A stretch of 64,000 bases of DNA from Thermasporomyces sp036564245 (GCA_036564245.1 DATCKU010000054.1:143613-207612), one strand, 5' to 3'; positions 26,965-36,212 are shown, numbered from the stretch's first letter. Numbers and translations: made by a program. The notes: a model not told the origin generated them from the sequence alone.

Positions 26965-28326
26965 TCAGACCGCGCGCCAGTTGCGGGCACGCCCCCTGCG
27001 ATAGGTCGCGACGGTGCCGAGCGTGGCGAGCGCCAACCCGAGCGCCGACGCGCTCACGATCAGTGCGACGTTGCGCGCCGTGTTGTCCGGGGGCGGCGGC
27101 ATCCTGATGGGCTGGACGGCAGCTCTGGGCTCGGGAGTCGCCTCCGCGTCCTCGGGCAGGATTGCCGTGACCGCCTCGTACGGATTGACGGTGCCGTAGC
27201 CGTACCCCTCGGCCGGCAGGCTGCTCACACCCGGGTGATCGGCGGTGAGCTCGAGTCGCCGCTTCACCTCGAGCGGCGTGAGGTCGGGGAACCTCTCCAA
27301 CACCAAGGCCGCAGTGCCAGAGACGAACGGCGCCGCAAAGCTCGTGCCCTGGTCGCTGTTGTGTCCGTTGATCGGTGCCGTACTGATGATGTCGACACCG
27401 GGCGCGACGACAGACACCGGGACGGACGTCGTGGAGAACGGCGCGAGCTGCCCGGCCTGGTCCGTGGCGCCCACGACGATGAGGCCCTCCATCCCCGGTT
27501 CCTCGGCAAACGCGGCGGGGTACGTCTTCGCGTTTCCGCCTTGATCGCGGGTGTTGCCAGCCGCAACGACGACGACGATGCCCTTGCTCAGGGCTTCTGC
27601 AATGGCGTCACGCAGGTCGTTGTACGGGCTGAACGCCACGATGGAGACGTTGATGATGTCGACGTCCTGCTCGATGGCGTACCGGATGCCCTCCGTGAGC
27701 TCGCTCGCCCGGGCAGTGTCGACGCCCTCGCTCACGCGAACCGGCACGATCCGCGCGTGGGGCGCGATGCCTCGGAAACGGACGTCGGGCATACCGACCT
27801 CGGCTCCGGGTCGGGCCACGATGATCCCGGCCACTCGGGTGCCGTGACCCTCGCAGTCCGCAGTGGCCGGCAGAGGGTCGGTGGGTACGAAGTCCGCTCC
27901 GTCAGAGGCCGTGACGCCCACGAGCTGTGGATGGGCCGCCTCGCCCGTGCCCGCGGTGACGCCGGTGTCGACGACCGCGATCGTGACGTTGCGACCGGTC
28001 GCGAACTCGTGGACCCGGTCGTACTGCAGCCGGGTCTGCGCCCACGGCAGGTCGGTGATCGGTGTCTGGGGATTCTGCCGCTCGCACGCCTTCGCTAGGG
28101 GCTCGGCGGCCAGCGATGCGGCGCGCGCCGACGCGGGTTGTGAGGATGTCACGGATGTCGTGGCGCCTGCGGTCGCGGCCAGTGCCGGTGGGGCGAGTGC
28201 CAGGGCGATGGCCACTGTCGTCGTGGCGACGTAGGTCGTGCGGGTACGACGTCGCGAGCCACGCCGCCGATCTCCGCAATGCGGGATCACCTGGTGGGAA
28301 CTGCCGCCGTCCAGAGGGTCCCCCAT
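26965..28326 (-). CDS. mycP: Mycosin (MycP) subtilisin-like protease of the ESX locus
   Basis: A 453-residue S8 serine protease anchored outside the membrane. It has a signal segment (about residues 33-50), then catalytic Asp118 (VVDTGV), His161 (GHGTRVAG) and Ser329 (GTSFAAPFVSG). A proline-rich stretch and a C-terminal membrane helix (about 425-445) follow, ending in a short basic tail. All are standard mycosin features; MycP caps and stabilises the ESX complex and cleaves some substrates. ATG 28326 has GAGGA nine bases upstream; a GTG 13 codons earlier is possible. It completes the recognisable ESX membrane complex and faces eccC. Confidence 0.92.
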   Translation of the reverse strand: MGDPLDGGSSHQVIPHCGDRRRGSRRRTRTTYVATTTVAIALALAPPALAATAGATTSVTSSQPASARAASLAAEPLAKACERQNPQTPITDLPWAQTRLQYDRVHEFATGRNVTIAVVDTGVTAGTGEAAHPQLVGVTASDGADFVPTDPLPATADCEGHGTRVAGIIVARPGAEVGMPDVRFRGIAPHARIVPVRVSEGVDTARASELTEGIRYAIEQDVDIINVSIVAFSPYNDLRDAIAEALSKGIVVVVAAGNTRDQGGNAKTYPAAFAEEPGMEGLIVVGATDQAGQLAPFSTTSVPVSVVAPGVDIISTAPINGHNSDQGTSFAAPFVSGTAALVLERFPDLTPLEVKRRLELTADHPGVSSLPAEGYGYGTVNPYEAVTAILPEDAEATPEPRAAVQPIRMPPPPDNTARNVALIVSASALGLALATLGTVATYRRGRARNWRAV

Positions 28327-28561
28327 CTGCCAGCGTCCTCGAGTCCGCGTGATCACCCGTTTCACATCACGCGAGGCTACCCCGAATGGGCGGGTTCGCC
28401 CGACCCGCGGTCACGACCGTGCAGTCGTCCGGTTTCGGCCGCGGCAATCCCAGACTGTGGTGAATTGTGTTTCCCAACATCCGGAGATGGGAAGCAAAGC
28501 GTCATGCCCGCGCAGTTTCCTGCGTCGTTGGGCGGCTCGAGTGGAGGTCGAGGGAGTAGGC

Positions 28562-29506
28562 GTGACGGTGGCAGCGGTCGAGGGCCATGCGACCTCAACG
28601 GCCCTGGTGCTGCCTCACGACGAGGCGAGCGTGGGCCGCGCCCGATCCCGCCTCACCGAGGACTTGCAGGCGGCTGGAGTCGCCCCGGTCGACATCGACA
28701 ACGCGCGCCTTGTCCTGAGCGAGCTGCTGAGCAATGCGCTGCGTCACGCCCGTCCGCTTCCGGGTGGGACCGTGCGGGTCGCCTGGGTGCGGCGGGCCTA
28801 CGAGCTGGAGATCGCCGTGACCGACGGCGGCGGGTCGACGGCTCCCCGCATGCTGGAGCTGCCGGTGGCAGCGGTCAGCGGCCGTGGCATGGCGATCGTT
28901 GCCGCCTTGGCCGAGCGGTGGGGTGTACGCAAGGAGCCCGGGCAGGCCACGGTGTATGCCGTCTTGTCGGCCAAGCAGGCCGCGATGACCGGCGCTTCTC
29001 GCAGCACGCCCGGGATGGTGCATGCCCTGGGTCATGATGGAGGTATGCCGAGTCGAGGGAACGGCCCAGCGGCGTCGTCGGATCGGCCACCTGGTGAGGT
29101 CGAGGCCAACCCACCGGATCGTCACTTCCTGTATGACGGTGACTGTGGCTTCTGCACCACGACGGCGCACTTGCTCCAACGCTGGACCGGTACCTCCGCG
29201 GCGGTCGTCCCGTGGCAGTTCAGCGACCTTGACGCCCTCGGCACGACACGCGAGCAAGCCGAGCACGAGGTCGTCTGGGTAGGGCGCGACGGACGGGTCT
29301 TCGGTGGCGCCCAGGCCGTCGCGGCTCTCCTGGTCGACTCCGGCGGCTGGTGGCGCGGTCTCGGCTGGTTGGTTCGTACACCACCGATCAGCTGGCTCGC
29401 TCACCTCGTCTACCGCCTGGTGGCCGAGAACCGGTATCGACTGCCAGGTGGTACGCCGGCGTGCGCGCTGCCGCGACGCGAAACGACCGAACGCGACGCA
29501 CCGTGA
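28562..29506 (+). CDS. RsbW-like ATP-binding domain fused to DCC thiol-disulfide oxidoreductase domain
   Basis: A 314-residue chimera. Residues 15-140 are a GHKL/HATPase_c_2 anti-sigma-kinase-like domain with the N box (NARLVLSELLSNALRHA) and G1 box (DGGGS). Residues 185-310 are a DUF393/DCC domain with YDGDCGFCTTTAHLL, whose CGFC is the redox-type CxxC. The linker (about 45 residues) contains ATG 29045 directly after GGAGG. This may be the old start of a separate DCC gene, now read through because no stop intervenes. The start at GTG 28562 has GAGGGAG upstream. Either a true fusion or two fused neighbours is possible. Confidence 0.75.
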   Translation: MTVAAVEGHATSTALVLPHDEASVGRARSRLTEDLQAAGVAPVDIDNARLVLSELLSNALRHARPLPGGTVRVAWVRRAYELEIAVTDGGGSTAPRMLELPVAAVSGRGMAIVAALAERWGVRKEPGQATVYAVLSAKQAAMTGASRSTPGMVHALGHDGGMPSRGNGPAASSDRPPGEVEANPPDRHFLYDGDCGFCTTTAHLLQRWTGTSAAVVPWQFSDLDALGTTREQAEHEVVWVGRDGRVFGGAQAVAALLVDSGGWWRGLGWLVRTPPISWLAHLVYRLVAENRYRLPGGTPACALPRRETTERDAP

Positions 29507-29732
29507 CCGCGGTGGCGACACCTCTGGACGTGCGTGGGGCGCGTGCGCGCGTGCGCTTGACTTCTCTGACGCAACACCTCGACGCCGTGCGACGGGCACG
29601 TTCCGGCGTTCACGGAACGGATCACTGCCGTGCGGCGTCTATCGGCTGGTTGGGACGGCAGGCGTTTGGGTCGGATCGGGCTGCGCGCAGCCCAGGCCAA
29701 CCCGTTCTCCGGGGGGACGCGGCCTCCCTCGG

Positions 29733-29755
29733 GTCGACCCGTGCTGCGGGTCGAC
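29733..29755. terminator. Perfect 9-bp hairpin after the RsbW-DCC gene
   Basis: GTCGACCCG and CGGGTCGAC flank a 5-base loop. It lies between the RsbW-DCC stop and the radical SAM start, with no U-tract, so it could be a terminator, attenuator or protein-binding site. Confidence 0.4.
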
Positions 29756-29798
29756 GGACGTACCGAGGCAGTCGACTCAACGGAAGGATGCGGTCGCG

Positions 29799-30947
29799 AT
29801 GCCCCCCACGCTGCGATCCGTCGTACTCGAGGAGCTCGCCCACCTCGCGAAGCAGTACCACATTCCGTGGACCGATCTGCTGCTCATCGCGCTCAACGTC
29901 TACGGCATCCGGACGGCTGCCGGCGCCCGGGTCCGGTTGTCTGTACGACTGCGTCGGGCGCCGGTCGAGGACGAGCTCGCGGGCCTGCGCCACATGGACG
30001 AGCCGGACCCCCAGCCCCGGCTGGTGGTCGTACCGTCCGACCGGCCGGGCTCACCGTTTGACCTGGTCGACGACGTGCTGACCCTCGACGGCGTGCCTGT
30101 CGCGTCTGTGGACCGCTCGGTCGCCGACGATGCCGTCCCCGGTTACCTGCGATGCTGGGACGGGCAACGGTGGCGGGCGGCGACGCTGAACCCGAACTCC
30201 CGCAGCCGGTGCACCGGGTGTGCATTCTGCCCCACGACGCTCGAGGCGGCCGTCGATCCGCGACTGCGGTTGGAGGAGGAGATCGCGGCGCTCCTGGCCG
30301 GCCTCGCGGCGGAGCTCCCGCCCGGCGGGTCACTCACCGACCTGCGCGAGGTGACGATCTCCACGGGCTGCTTCCACACCGAGGAGGCCGCTGTCGAGCA
30401 TCTCCGCACCGTCAGACGGGTCATGACCGAGCACGGCATGCGCGCCCGGATCGGTCTTCTCACCTCGGTCGTGCGCAGTGACCAGGCCTTCCGGACCATC
30501 GCCCGCGAGGTCGGGCCGTTCCTGCTCTATCTCACCGCCGAATGCGGCACGCGGCGGGAGATGCTGCTCAAGTCCAGCAAGGCCAGCCTTCGTCCGGACG
30601 AGATGCCGGACCTGCTGGCTCGGGCACGTGCGGCCGGTCTCGACACGTCGTTCACCTACATCGTGGGTCTCGACCCGTACGACGAGATGCGCCGCTTCTT
30701 GCGCAGCCTGCTGCCTCACGTGACCGTCTTCCCGTCGATCCAGGTCTATCAGGCGCACACGCCGCTCATGGAGCTGCTGCGTACCCCTGAGGCCGAGGAC
30801 CTCTCCTACTACGTCCGGATCCGCCGCGACGTCGAGGTGTTCGCCAGAAGGCTCGGCTCGAGGCTCGTGCCGGAACGATGGCGTTGCTATCGGCCCCTGT
30901 GGTACTCGACGTACGCAGGCAGGCCGCTCTCCGATCCGTGCCGGTGA
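29799..30947 (+). CDS. Radical SAM protein with atypical CX2CX2C cluster motif
   Basis: A 382-residue protein with a radical SAM-like TIM-barrel pattern. The cluster motif near residue 138 reads RCTGCAFCP, spacing CX2CX2C rather than the usual CX3CX2C. Later strands (VTISTGCFH, RIGLLTSVV, SFTYIVGLDPYDEM) fit the SAM-binding barrel. An N-terminal region of about 125 residues lacks a known domain. ATG 29799 follows GGAAGGA by about 11 bases. A small gene begins 46 bp after its stop and probably belongs with it. The reaction and substrate are unknown. Confidence 0.7.
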   Translation: MPPTLRSVVLEELAHLAKQYHIPWTDLLLIALNVYGIRTAAGARVRLSVRLRRAPVEDELAGLRHMDEPDPQPRLVVVPSDRPGSPFDLVDDVLTLDGVPVASVDRSVADDAVPGYLRCWDGQRWRAATLNPNSRSRCTGCAFCPTTLEAAVDPRLRLEEEIAALLAGLAAELPPGGSLTDLREVTISTGCFHTEEAAVEHLRTVRRVMTEHGMRARIGLLTSVVRSDQAFRTIAREVGPFLLYLTAECGTRREMLLKSSKASLRPDEMPDLLARARAAGLDTSFTYIVGLDPYDEMRRFLRSLLPHVTVFPSIQVYQAHTPLMELLRTPEAEDLSYYVRIRRDVEVFARRLGSRLVPERWRCYRPLWYSTYAGRPLSDPCR

Positions 30948-30992
30948 GGCTCCACATGCCCTGGCGTGGCGCGGCGGGACGGAGGTGGCGTG

Positions 30993-31448
30993 GTGAGTGC
31001 ACGGTCCGAGCCGGTCGTCCTCGAGGTACGGGGACGCCGCGAGGTGCATGACGGGCTTGACTCGTACGTCCTCGACCAGAGGCTCACCGGACACGACAGC
31101 TATGCCGTGGCCGAGCTGGAGCTGCGGACGCCCGAGTCCGTTGGCCGAGTCGTCCGGGTCCGGGTGCTGACCCTCGACGACGTCACGACGGTCTGGCCGG
31201 TGTCGAAGGCTCCGCTGCCGGATCGTTGGTCCGGGACGCTTCGGCTGCGGGTGAGCGCCCGGGGCGACCGAGTGCCGGCCGACTTGGCCCACGCCCTCAT
31301 GAAGGCCGGGCTGGATCCCAGCGCCTTGGACGCGAGCGAGCGACGGCAGCTAATCGGCTTCGTCGACGAGGCCCGGCCAGGTCCGACCCGCGAGGCCCGG
31401 ATCGCAGCTGCCGTCGCCGCCGTCCGCCACTCCACCCGCCCCAAATGA
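30993..31448 (+). CDS. Unknown 151-residue partner of the radical SAM gene
   Basis: A cytosolic protein, strand-rich in its first 90 residues (EPVVLEVRGRREV, then YAVAELELRTPESVGRVVRV), with a helical C-terminal end. No family is recognised. GTG 30993 is chosen for GGAGGTGG just upstream. Its position 46 bp after the radical SAM gene suggests an operon and a role as a partner or substrate-binding protein. Its stop codon TGA is part of the AAATGACCATG box of an intergenic repeat, so the repeat has become the gene's 3' end. Confidence 0.55.
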   Translation: MSARSEPVVLEVRGRREVHDGLDSYVLDQRLTGHDSYAVAELELRTPESVGRVVRVRVLTLDDVTTVWPVSKAPLPDRWSGTLRLRVSARGDRVPADLAHALMKAGLDPSALDASERRQLIGFVDEARPGPTREARIAAAVAAVRHSTRPK

Positions 31449-31506
31449 CCATGTGCACTACGCATGCCGGGGGTGCAACACGTGCCGGCACGTGTCACAC
31501 CTCCGA
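31442..31506 (+). repeat. AATGACCATGTG-box hairpin repeat, copy C
   Basis: CAAATGACCATGTGCACTAC starts within the last two codons of the preceding gene and supplies its stop. The following hairpin (31469-31504) contains a perfect 18-bp palindrome (ACACGTGCC and its complement, 31478-31495). Confidence 0.85.
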
Positions 31507-31568
31507 ATCGCCGGCTTGTACGCGGGGACGCAGCTGACGTCCCGGGATACGTCTGGGTGTGGCGTGGC

Positions 31569-32315
31569 CTAGCGAGGGAAGAGCTCGAACGGGACCGCTC
31601 GCCGTCCTCCGAACCGCTTCGCGGTCGCGTCCGCGTTCTCCGTCAGGAACTCCCGGGCGTACTCGACGGGATCCTTGTCCGAAAGCGCGGCGATGTAGGC
31701 ACGATGCTCGGCGAGGGACGCGATGCCGCGGTCCAGCCAATCGGTGATGTCGGCGGCATGTGTCGGGCGAGCCGAGAAGGCCACCGCGACCCAGCGAACG
31801 CCGTTCCACGGCTCGAAGCCCTCCGACACCAGCTCGGGGAAGATCCACCGGTTGCCGGCGTCTCCGGTCGCGTCCAGGACGGCACGTCCAACAGCGCGAT
31901 GGTCGGGCGTGTTCCACCCACCACCGTCCCAGCCATCGTGGTGGTTGAGCGTGATGACGAGCTCCGGTCGGTACCGCCGGATGGCACGCGCGAGGTCACG
32001 CCGCAGCCGCAGACCCTCCTCGATGACGCCGTCGCGATGGTCGAGGAACTCCACCTCCTTCACGCCCACCACGGCAGCGCTGGCGATCTGCTCGCGCTCG
32101 CGTATCTTGGCTGCCTCCTCGGGCGGCATGCCGTCGATCCCGGCTTCTCCGCGGGTCACGAGAACGTACGCAACCTCACGTCCGGCCGCGGTCCAGCTCG
32201 CGATGGCACTGGCCGCGCCGTACTCGAGATCGTCAGGGTGAGCGACGATCGCAAGCGCCCGCTGCCAGTCGGTCGGCATCGGCTCGAGCTGGTCGGATGG
32301 CTGGGTCTGCGTCAT
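31569..32315 (-). CDS. PIG-L/LmbE family deacetylase
   Basis: A 248-residue zinc-dependent N-deacetylase-type protein. The AHPDDLEYGAASAIASW motif at about residues 24-40 supplies zinc ligands and the catalytic Asp. NHHDGWDGGGWNTPDHRAVG near residue 125 supplies a further His and the usual DHR element. Family members remove acetyl groups from GlcNAc-containing small molecules, as in mycothiol or bacillithiol synthesis and antibiotic maturation. The substrate here is not predictable. ATG 32315 has GAGAGGA five bases upstream. The gene stands alone between two repeat copies. Confidence 0.88.
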   Translation of the reverse strand: MTQTQPSDQLEPMPTDWQRALAIVAHPDDLEYGAASAIASWTAAGREVAYVLVTRGEAGIDGMPPEEAAKIREREQIASAAVVGVKEVEFLDHRDGVIEEGLRLRRDLARAIRRYRPELVITLNHHDGWDGGGWNTPDHRAVGRAVLDATGDAGNRWIFPELVSEGFEPWNGVRWVAVAFSARPTHAADITDWLDRGIASLAEHRAYIAALSDKDPVEYAREFLTENADATAKRFGGRRAVPFELFPR

Positions 32316-32423
32316 GACTGTCCTCTCTTGCTCGCCGGGACGCCGCCCGGTCACGTCGCCAACGTGTGCGCATCAACCTTGTCCGCATCAACGCCGTGGC
32401 GATCGCCGCTATGCCGCGCTCTC

Positions 32424-32491
32424 CCCAAAAATGACCATGTGCACTACGCCTGCCGGGGGTGCATCACGTGCGGACGCGTAGTGCACCCCCA
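32424..32491 (+). repeat. AATGACCATGTG-box hairpin repeat, copy D
   Basis: CCCCAAAAATGACCATGTGC is followed by a hairpin with GGGGGTGCA (32455-32463) and TGCACCCCC (32482-32490). It is nearly identical to copy C, 980 bp away, and flanks the PIG-L gene on its other side. Here the box points toward the 3' end of dnaE2. Confidence 0.85.
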
Positions 32492-32585
32492 ACAAGCCTT
32501 GGGCCCGGCAGTCCGACGGACTGTGCTGGCTGGTCGGTCCGCTACCGCTGGGTCGAGGCAGCTGTGACGTCCTGCGCCGGCCCGG

Positions 32586-35500
32586 TCAGTGGAAGTCGCG
32601 CGACATCGTCCGAATGGTGAGCGGCATCCGGGCGAACTTCTCCGCCACGACGTTGGTGACGCCCTGGGCGCGTTCCAGCCGCCCCTTGACGAAGAGCGCG
32701 GGTGAGTCACGGACGATCCGGCGATAGCGGTCCCATACCCATTGCGGGCAGATGACGTTGATCATCCCGGTCTCGTCCTCCAGGTTGAGGAACGTCACGC
32801 CTCCCGCGGTCGCCGGACGCTGTCGGTGGGTGACCACGCCCCCGACGAGGATTGGTCGGTTGTTGGCGTACGTACGAAGGCGTTCGGCCGGGACGACACC
32901 CATGGCGTCGAGCTTGTCGCGCACATGGCGAGTCGGGTAGTCGTCGGGCGAGATGCCGATCGCCCAGAGGTCGGCCATCACCCGCTCGGCGGGGTTCATG
33001 TCGGGCAGCAGCGGGACCTGCTCGTGGCGAAGTGCGGCAGGCTTCTGCGAGATTGGTTGCGCTGTGTCGGCTGGCGTCTTGCGACCCGACGACCCCCCGG
33101 TGCTTGGCTGGGCGGCTGAGGCCTGCTCGGTGGCCGAGGGATGCTCGCGCCTTTCGGCCCGCTCCGCGTCGGCTTGGACGGCACTCAGGTGGTCAGGGCG
33201 TTCGTGCGCCGCGCTGCCGGCGATCCACAACGCCTCCCGCCGGGTGAGCCCGAAGCAGTCGAATGCCCCCGCCGTTGCCAAGGCCTCCATCTGGGCGGCC
33301 GTCAGCCCAACGCGTCTTGCCAGATCGGCCTGGTCGACATAACGGCCGTTGGCGTTCCGCTCAGCCACGATGCGCTTGGCGAGGTTCTCACCAATCGTGC
33401 GTACGCCAGCCAGCCCGAGGCGCACGGCGAACCGACCGTCCCGGCGGTGTCGGGCGTCGTCGGCAGGCGCATCGGGATCGAACGGTCCGACCGGTGGCTG
33501 GGTCTGCGAGAGGCAGGCCGGATCGCCGGTGACCATCGGCTGGGAGTCGCCCGTCGGGCCGTCGAGCGGCTCCAGGATCGGGTGCGCGTCTGACAGGTGC
33601 AGATCTGGATGACGTACTTCGACGCCGTGCCGTCGCGCGTCGGCGACAAGGCTCTGCGGGGAGTAGAAGCCCATCGGCTGGGCACGTAACAGCGCGGCCA
33701 GGAAAACCGCCGGATAGTGCAGCTTGAACCACGCGCTCGAATACACCAGCAAGGCGAAACTGATCGAATGGCTTTCAGCGAAGCCGAAGTTCGCGAACGC
33801 CTCGATCTTCTCGTAGATCATGTCAGCCGTCTCACCGACGATGCCGCGTTCCCGCATCCCGTCGTACAGCTTCTGCTTCAGCGACGAGATCTTCTCCAAC
33901 CCACGCTTGGATCCCATCGCACGCCGCAACAGGTCGGCGTCGTCGCCGGTGCAGCCGCCGACCTCCATGGCGATCTGCATCAGCTGTTCCTGGAAGAGCG
34001 GGACGCCGAGCGTGCGTTCCAGCACGGGTTCGAGGGAAGGATGCGGCGGATCGGGTGGCTCCTCACCGAGCTTGCGTCTGATGTACGGATGGACCGCGCC
34101 GCCCTGGATCGGTCCCGGCCGGATCAGGGCGATCTCGATGACCAGGTCGTAGAACCTTCGGGGTCGAAGCCTGGGCAGGGTCGCCATCTGCGCGCGGCTT
34201 TCCACCTGGAAGACGCCGACCGAGTCCGCCCGGCACAGCATGTCGTAGACCGCCGGCTCTTCCTTGGGGATCGTCGCAAGCTCCCAGTCTTCGCCGAGGT
34301 ACTCGCGGATGCCGTCCATCGTGTACTGCAACACGGCAAGCATGCCGAGCCCGAGCAGGTCGAACTTGACCAGTCCCATCCAGGCGCAGTCGTCCTTGTC
34401 CCATTGCAGGACCGTGCGACCTGGCATGCGACCGTGCTCGATCGGGCACACTTCGCCGACCGGCCGCTCGGTGAGCACCATTCCGCCGGAATGGATGCCC
34501 AAATGGCGCGGGAACCGCAACAGAGGCTCGGCAAGCTCCAACACCGCAGGAGGAACGTCGGTGTCGACGGTGACGACACCGCCCCAGGCGTCCATCTGCT
34601 TCGACCAGGCGTCTTGCTGCCCTGGGCTGTAGCCGAGCGCCTTTGCCATGTCGCGCACCGCCATCTTCGGTCGGTACGTGATGACGTTGGCGACCTGAGC
34701 GGCATTGTGCCGGCCGTACTTCTCGTAGACGTACTGGATGACTTCCTCGCGCCGGTCGGAATCGAAGTCGACGTCGATGTCAGGCTCTTCGTCACGTGTG
34801 GCCGAGAGGAACCGCTCGAACGGCAGGTTGTAGTAGACGGCGTCGACGGCGGTGATTCCCAGCACGTAGCAGACCGCGGAGTTCGCTGCGGATCCCCTTC
34901 CCTGGCAGAGGATGCCGTTCTTTCGGGCGTACTCGACGATGTCGTGCACGATGAGGAAGTAGCCAGGGAAGTCCTTCTCCTCGATGACCTTGAGTTCCTT
35001 TTCGATCCGCGCGTACGCCTCCTCGCGTGCCTTGCCGACATAGGTGCCGTACTTCTCCTCGGCACCCCGATAGACCAGGTCGCGGAGGTGCTCCATGGGG
35101 GTCTTCCCCTCGGGCACGTTCTGCTTGGGCAGCCTCGGCTTCGCGCGGCGCAGTGGGAATGCCAGATCGGCCGCGTACTCCACCGTGCGCGCCACCGCAC
35201 CTGGGAAGCGAGCGAATCGCGCGGCCATCTCCGCGCCGGAGCGCAGGAACGCGGTGCCAGCGGCGGGGAGCCAGCCGTCGATCTCGTCGAGGCTGCGCCG
35301 GGCGCGTACGGCGGCGAGCGCAGCCGCGAGACGGCTCCGGTCTGGGGTGGCGTAGTGGACGTTGTTGGTGGCGACGGTGGGGAGCCGAAACTTCCGGGCC
35401 AGTGCGGCGAGCGCCTCGTTGCGGGTGCTGTCGAGCGGGTAGCCGTGGTCGATGAGCTCGACGGCGACGTTGTCTCGGCCGAACAGCGCGACCAGCCGGT

Positions 35501-36212
35501 CGAGCTCGCGTTCCGCGGCCTTCTGCCGCTCCGGGGTGACTCGGCCGTCCCAGGGTCGTCCGTCGCTCTCGCCGGCTGTCTTACCGGTCAAGGCCTGCGG
35601 CACCAGGCCCTTGCGGCACCCGGTGAGGACGAGCCAGTGACCTCCGGCCCGCTCGGCGAGCTCTTCGAGGTCGTAGATCGGTCGACCCTTCTCGCCGCCC
35701 CGCAGCTGCGCCTCGGTGATCGCGCCGGCCAACCGGTGGTAACCCTCCTCCTTGCGGGCGAGCACCACAAGGTGGCTGCCCTCGGGGTCGGCGATGCCGT
35801 TTTGCGGTTGGCTGAGGCCGAGCGAGAGCTCGGCCCCGAAGATGGTCGCGAGGTCGTAGCCACCGAGCTCGGCCGTTTCGGCCATGCGGACGACCCCATA
35901 GAGCCCGTCATGATCGGTGAGCGCGAGGGCCTGCAGACCGAGACGCACCGCCTCCTCCACGAGCTCCTCCGGATGGCTGGCGCCGTCGAGGAAGCTGAAG
36001 TTGGAGTGACAGTGGAGCTCGGCGTAGGGGACGACAGGGGGAGGCGGTCGTTGCGGGCGCTCCTCGGGTGGTGGGTCGTACGGCGGACGTACGGAGGACC
36101 ACGCCGGGCTGTCACCGCCGTCGGCGTCGGGCGGTGGGCCGCCGGGACGTCGGCGCCCGGAGAGCCTGCGCTCCAGCTCCGACCACGGAACCGGTGGGTT
36201 ATCCCAGCCCAT
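32586..36212 (-). CDS. dnaE2: Error-prone DNA polymerase III alpha subunit DnaE2
   Basis: A 1208-residue C-family polymerase for damage-induced translesion synthesis. An N-terminal PHP domain (AELHCHSNFSFLDG, ALTDHDGLYG) starts near residue 62. The palm carries the catalytic acidic cluster in EPDIDVDFDSDRREEVI near residue 475. A tandem HhH region and a C-terminal OB domain (GGVVTHRQRPATAGG, MINVICPQWVW) follow. A Pro/Ser-rich insert interrupts the region around residues 1020-1070. It lies downstream of imuA'-imuB on the same strand, 233 bp after imuB, the standard actinobacterial mutasome set, and is presumably controlled by the SOS box upstream of imuA'. Confidence 0.96.
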   Translation of the reverse strand: MGWDNPPVPWSELERRLSGRRRPGGPPPDADGGDSPAWSSVRPPYDPPPEERPQRPPPPVVPYAELHCHSNFSFLDGASHPEELVEEAVRLGLQALALTDHDGLYGVVRMAETAELGGYDLATIFGAELSLGLSQPQNGIADPEGSHLVVLARKEEGYHRLAGAITEAQLRGGEKGRPIYDLEELAERAGGHWLVLTGCRKGLVPQALTGKTAGESDGRPWDGRVTPERQKAAERELDRLVALFGRDNVAVELIDHGYPLDSTRNEALAALARKFRLPTVATNNVHYATPDRSRLAAALAAVRARRSLDEIDGWLPAAGTAFLRSGAEMAARFARFPGAVARTVEYAADLAFPLRRAKPRLPKQNVPEGKTPMEHLRDLVYRGAEEKYGTYVGKAREEAYARIEKELKVIEEKDFPGYFLIVHDIVEYARKNGILCQGRGSAANSAVCYVLGITAVDAVYYNLPFERFLSATRDEEPDIDVDFDSDRREEVIQYVYEKYGRHNAAQVANVITYRPKMAVRDMAKALGYSPGQQDAWSKQMDAWGGVVTVDTDVPPAVLELAEPLLRFPRHLGIHSGGMVLTERPVGEVCPIEHGRMPGRTVLQWDKDDCAWMGLVKFDLLGLGMLAVLQYTMDGIREYLGEDWELATIPKEEPAVYDMLCRADSVGVFQVESRAQMATLPRLRPRRFYDLVIEIALIRPGPIQGGAVHPYIRRKLGEEPPDPPHPSLEPVLERTLGVPLFQEQLMQIAMEVGGCTGDDADLLRRAMGSKRGLEKISSLKQKLYDGMRERGIVGETADMIYEKIEAFANFGFAESHSISFALLVYSSAWFKLHYPAVFLAALLRAQPMGFYSPQSLVADARRHGVEVRHPDLHLSDAHPILEPLDGPTGDSQPMVTGDPACLSQTQPPVGPFDPDAPADDARHRRDGRFAVRLGLAGVRTIGENLAKRIVAERNANGRYVDQADLARRVGLTAAQMEALATAGAFDCFGLTRREALWIAGSAAHERPDHLSAVQADAERAERREHPSATEQASAAQPSTGGSSGRKTPADTAQPISQKPAALRHEQVPLLPDMNPAERVMADLWAIGISPDDYPTRHVRDKLDAMGVVPAERLRTYANNRPILVGGVVTHRQRPATAGGVTFLNLEDETGMINVICPQWVWDRYRRIVRDSPALFVKGRLERAQGVTNVVAEKFARMPLTIRTMSRDFH

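Noticed and set aside
28238..28561. Upstream extension of the RsbW-DCC frame overlapping mycP
   Set aside because: It would overlap the mycP signal-peptide codons and promoter region. GTG 28562 has a good ribosome-binding site and starts just before the domain.
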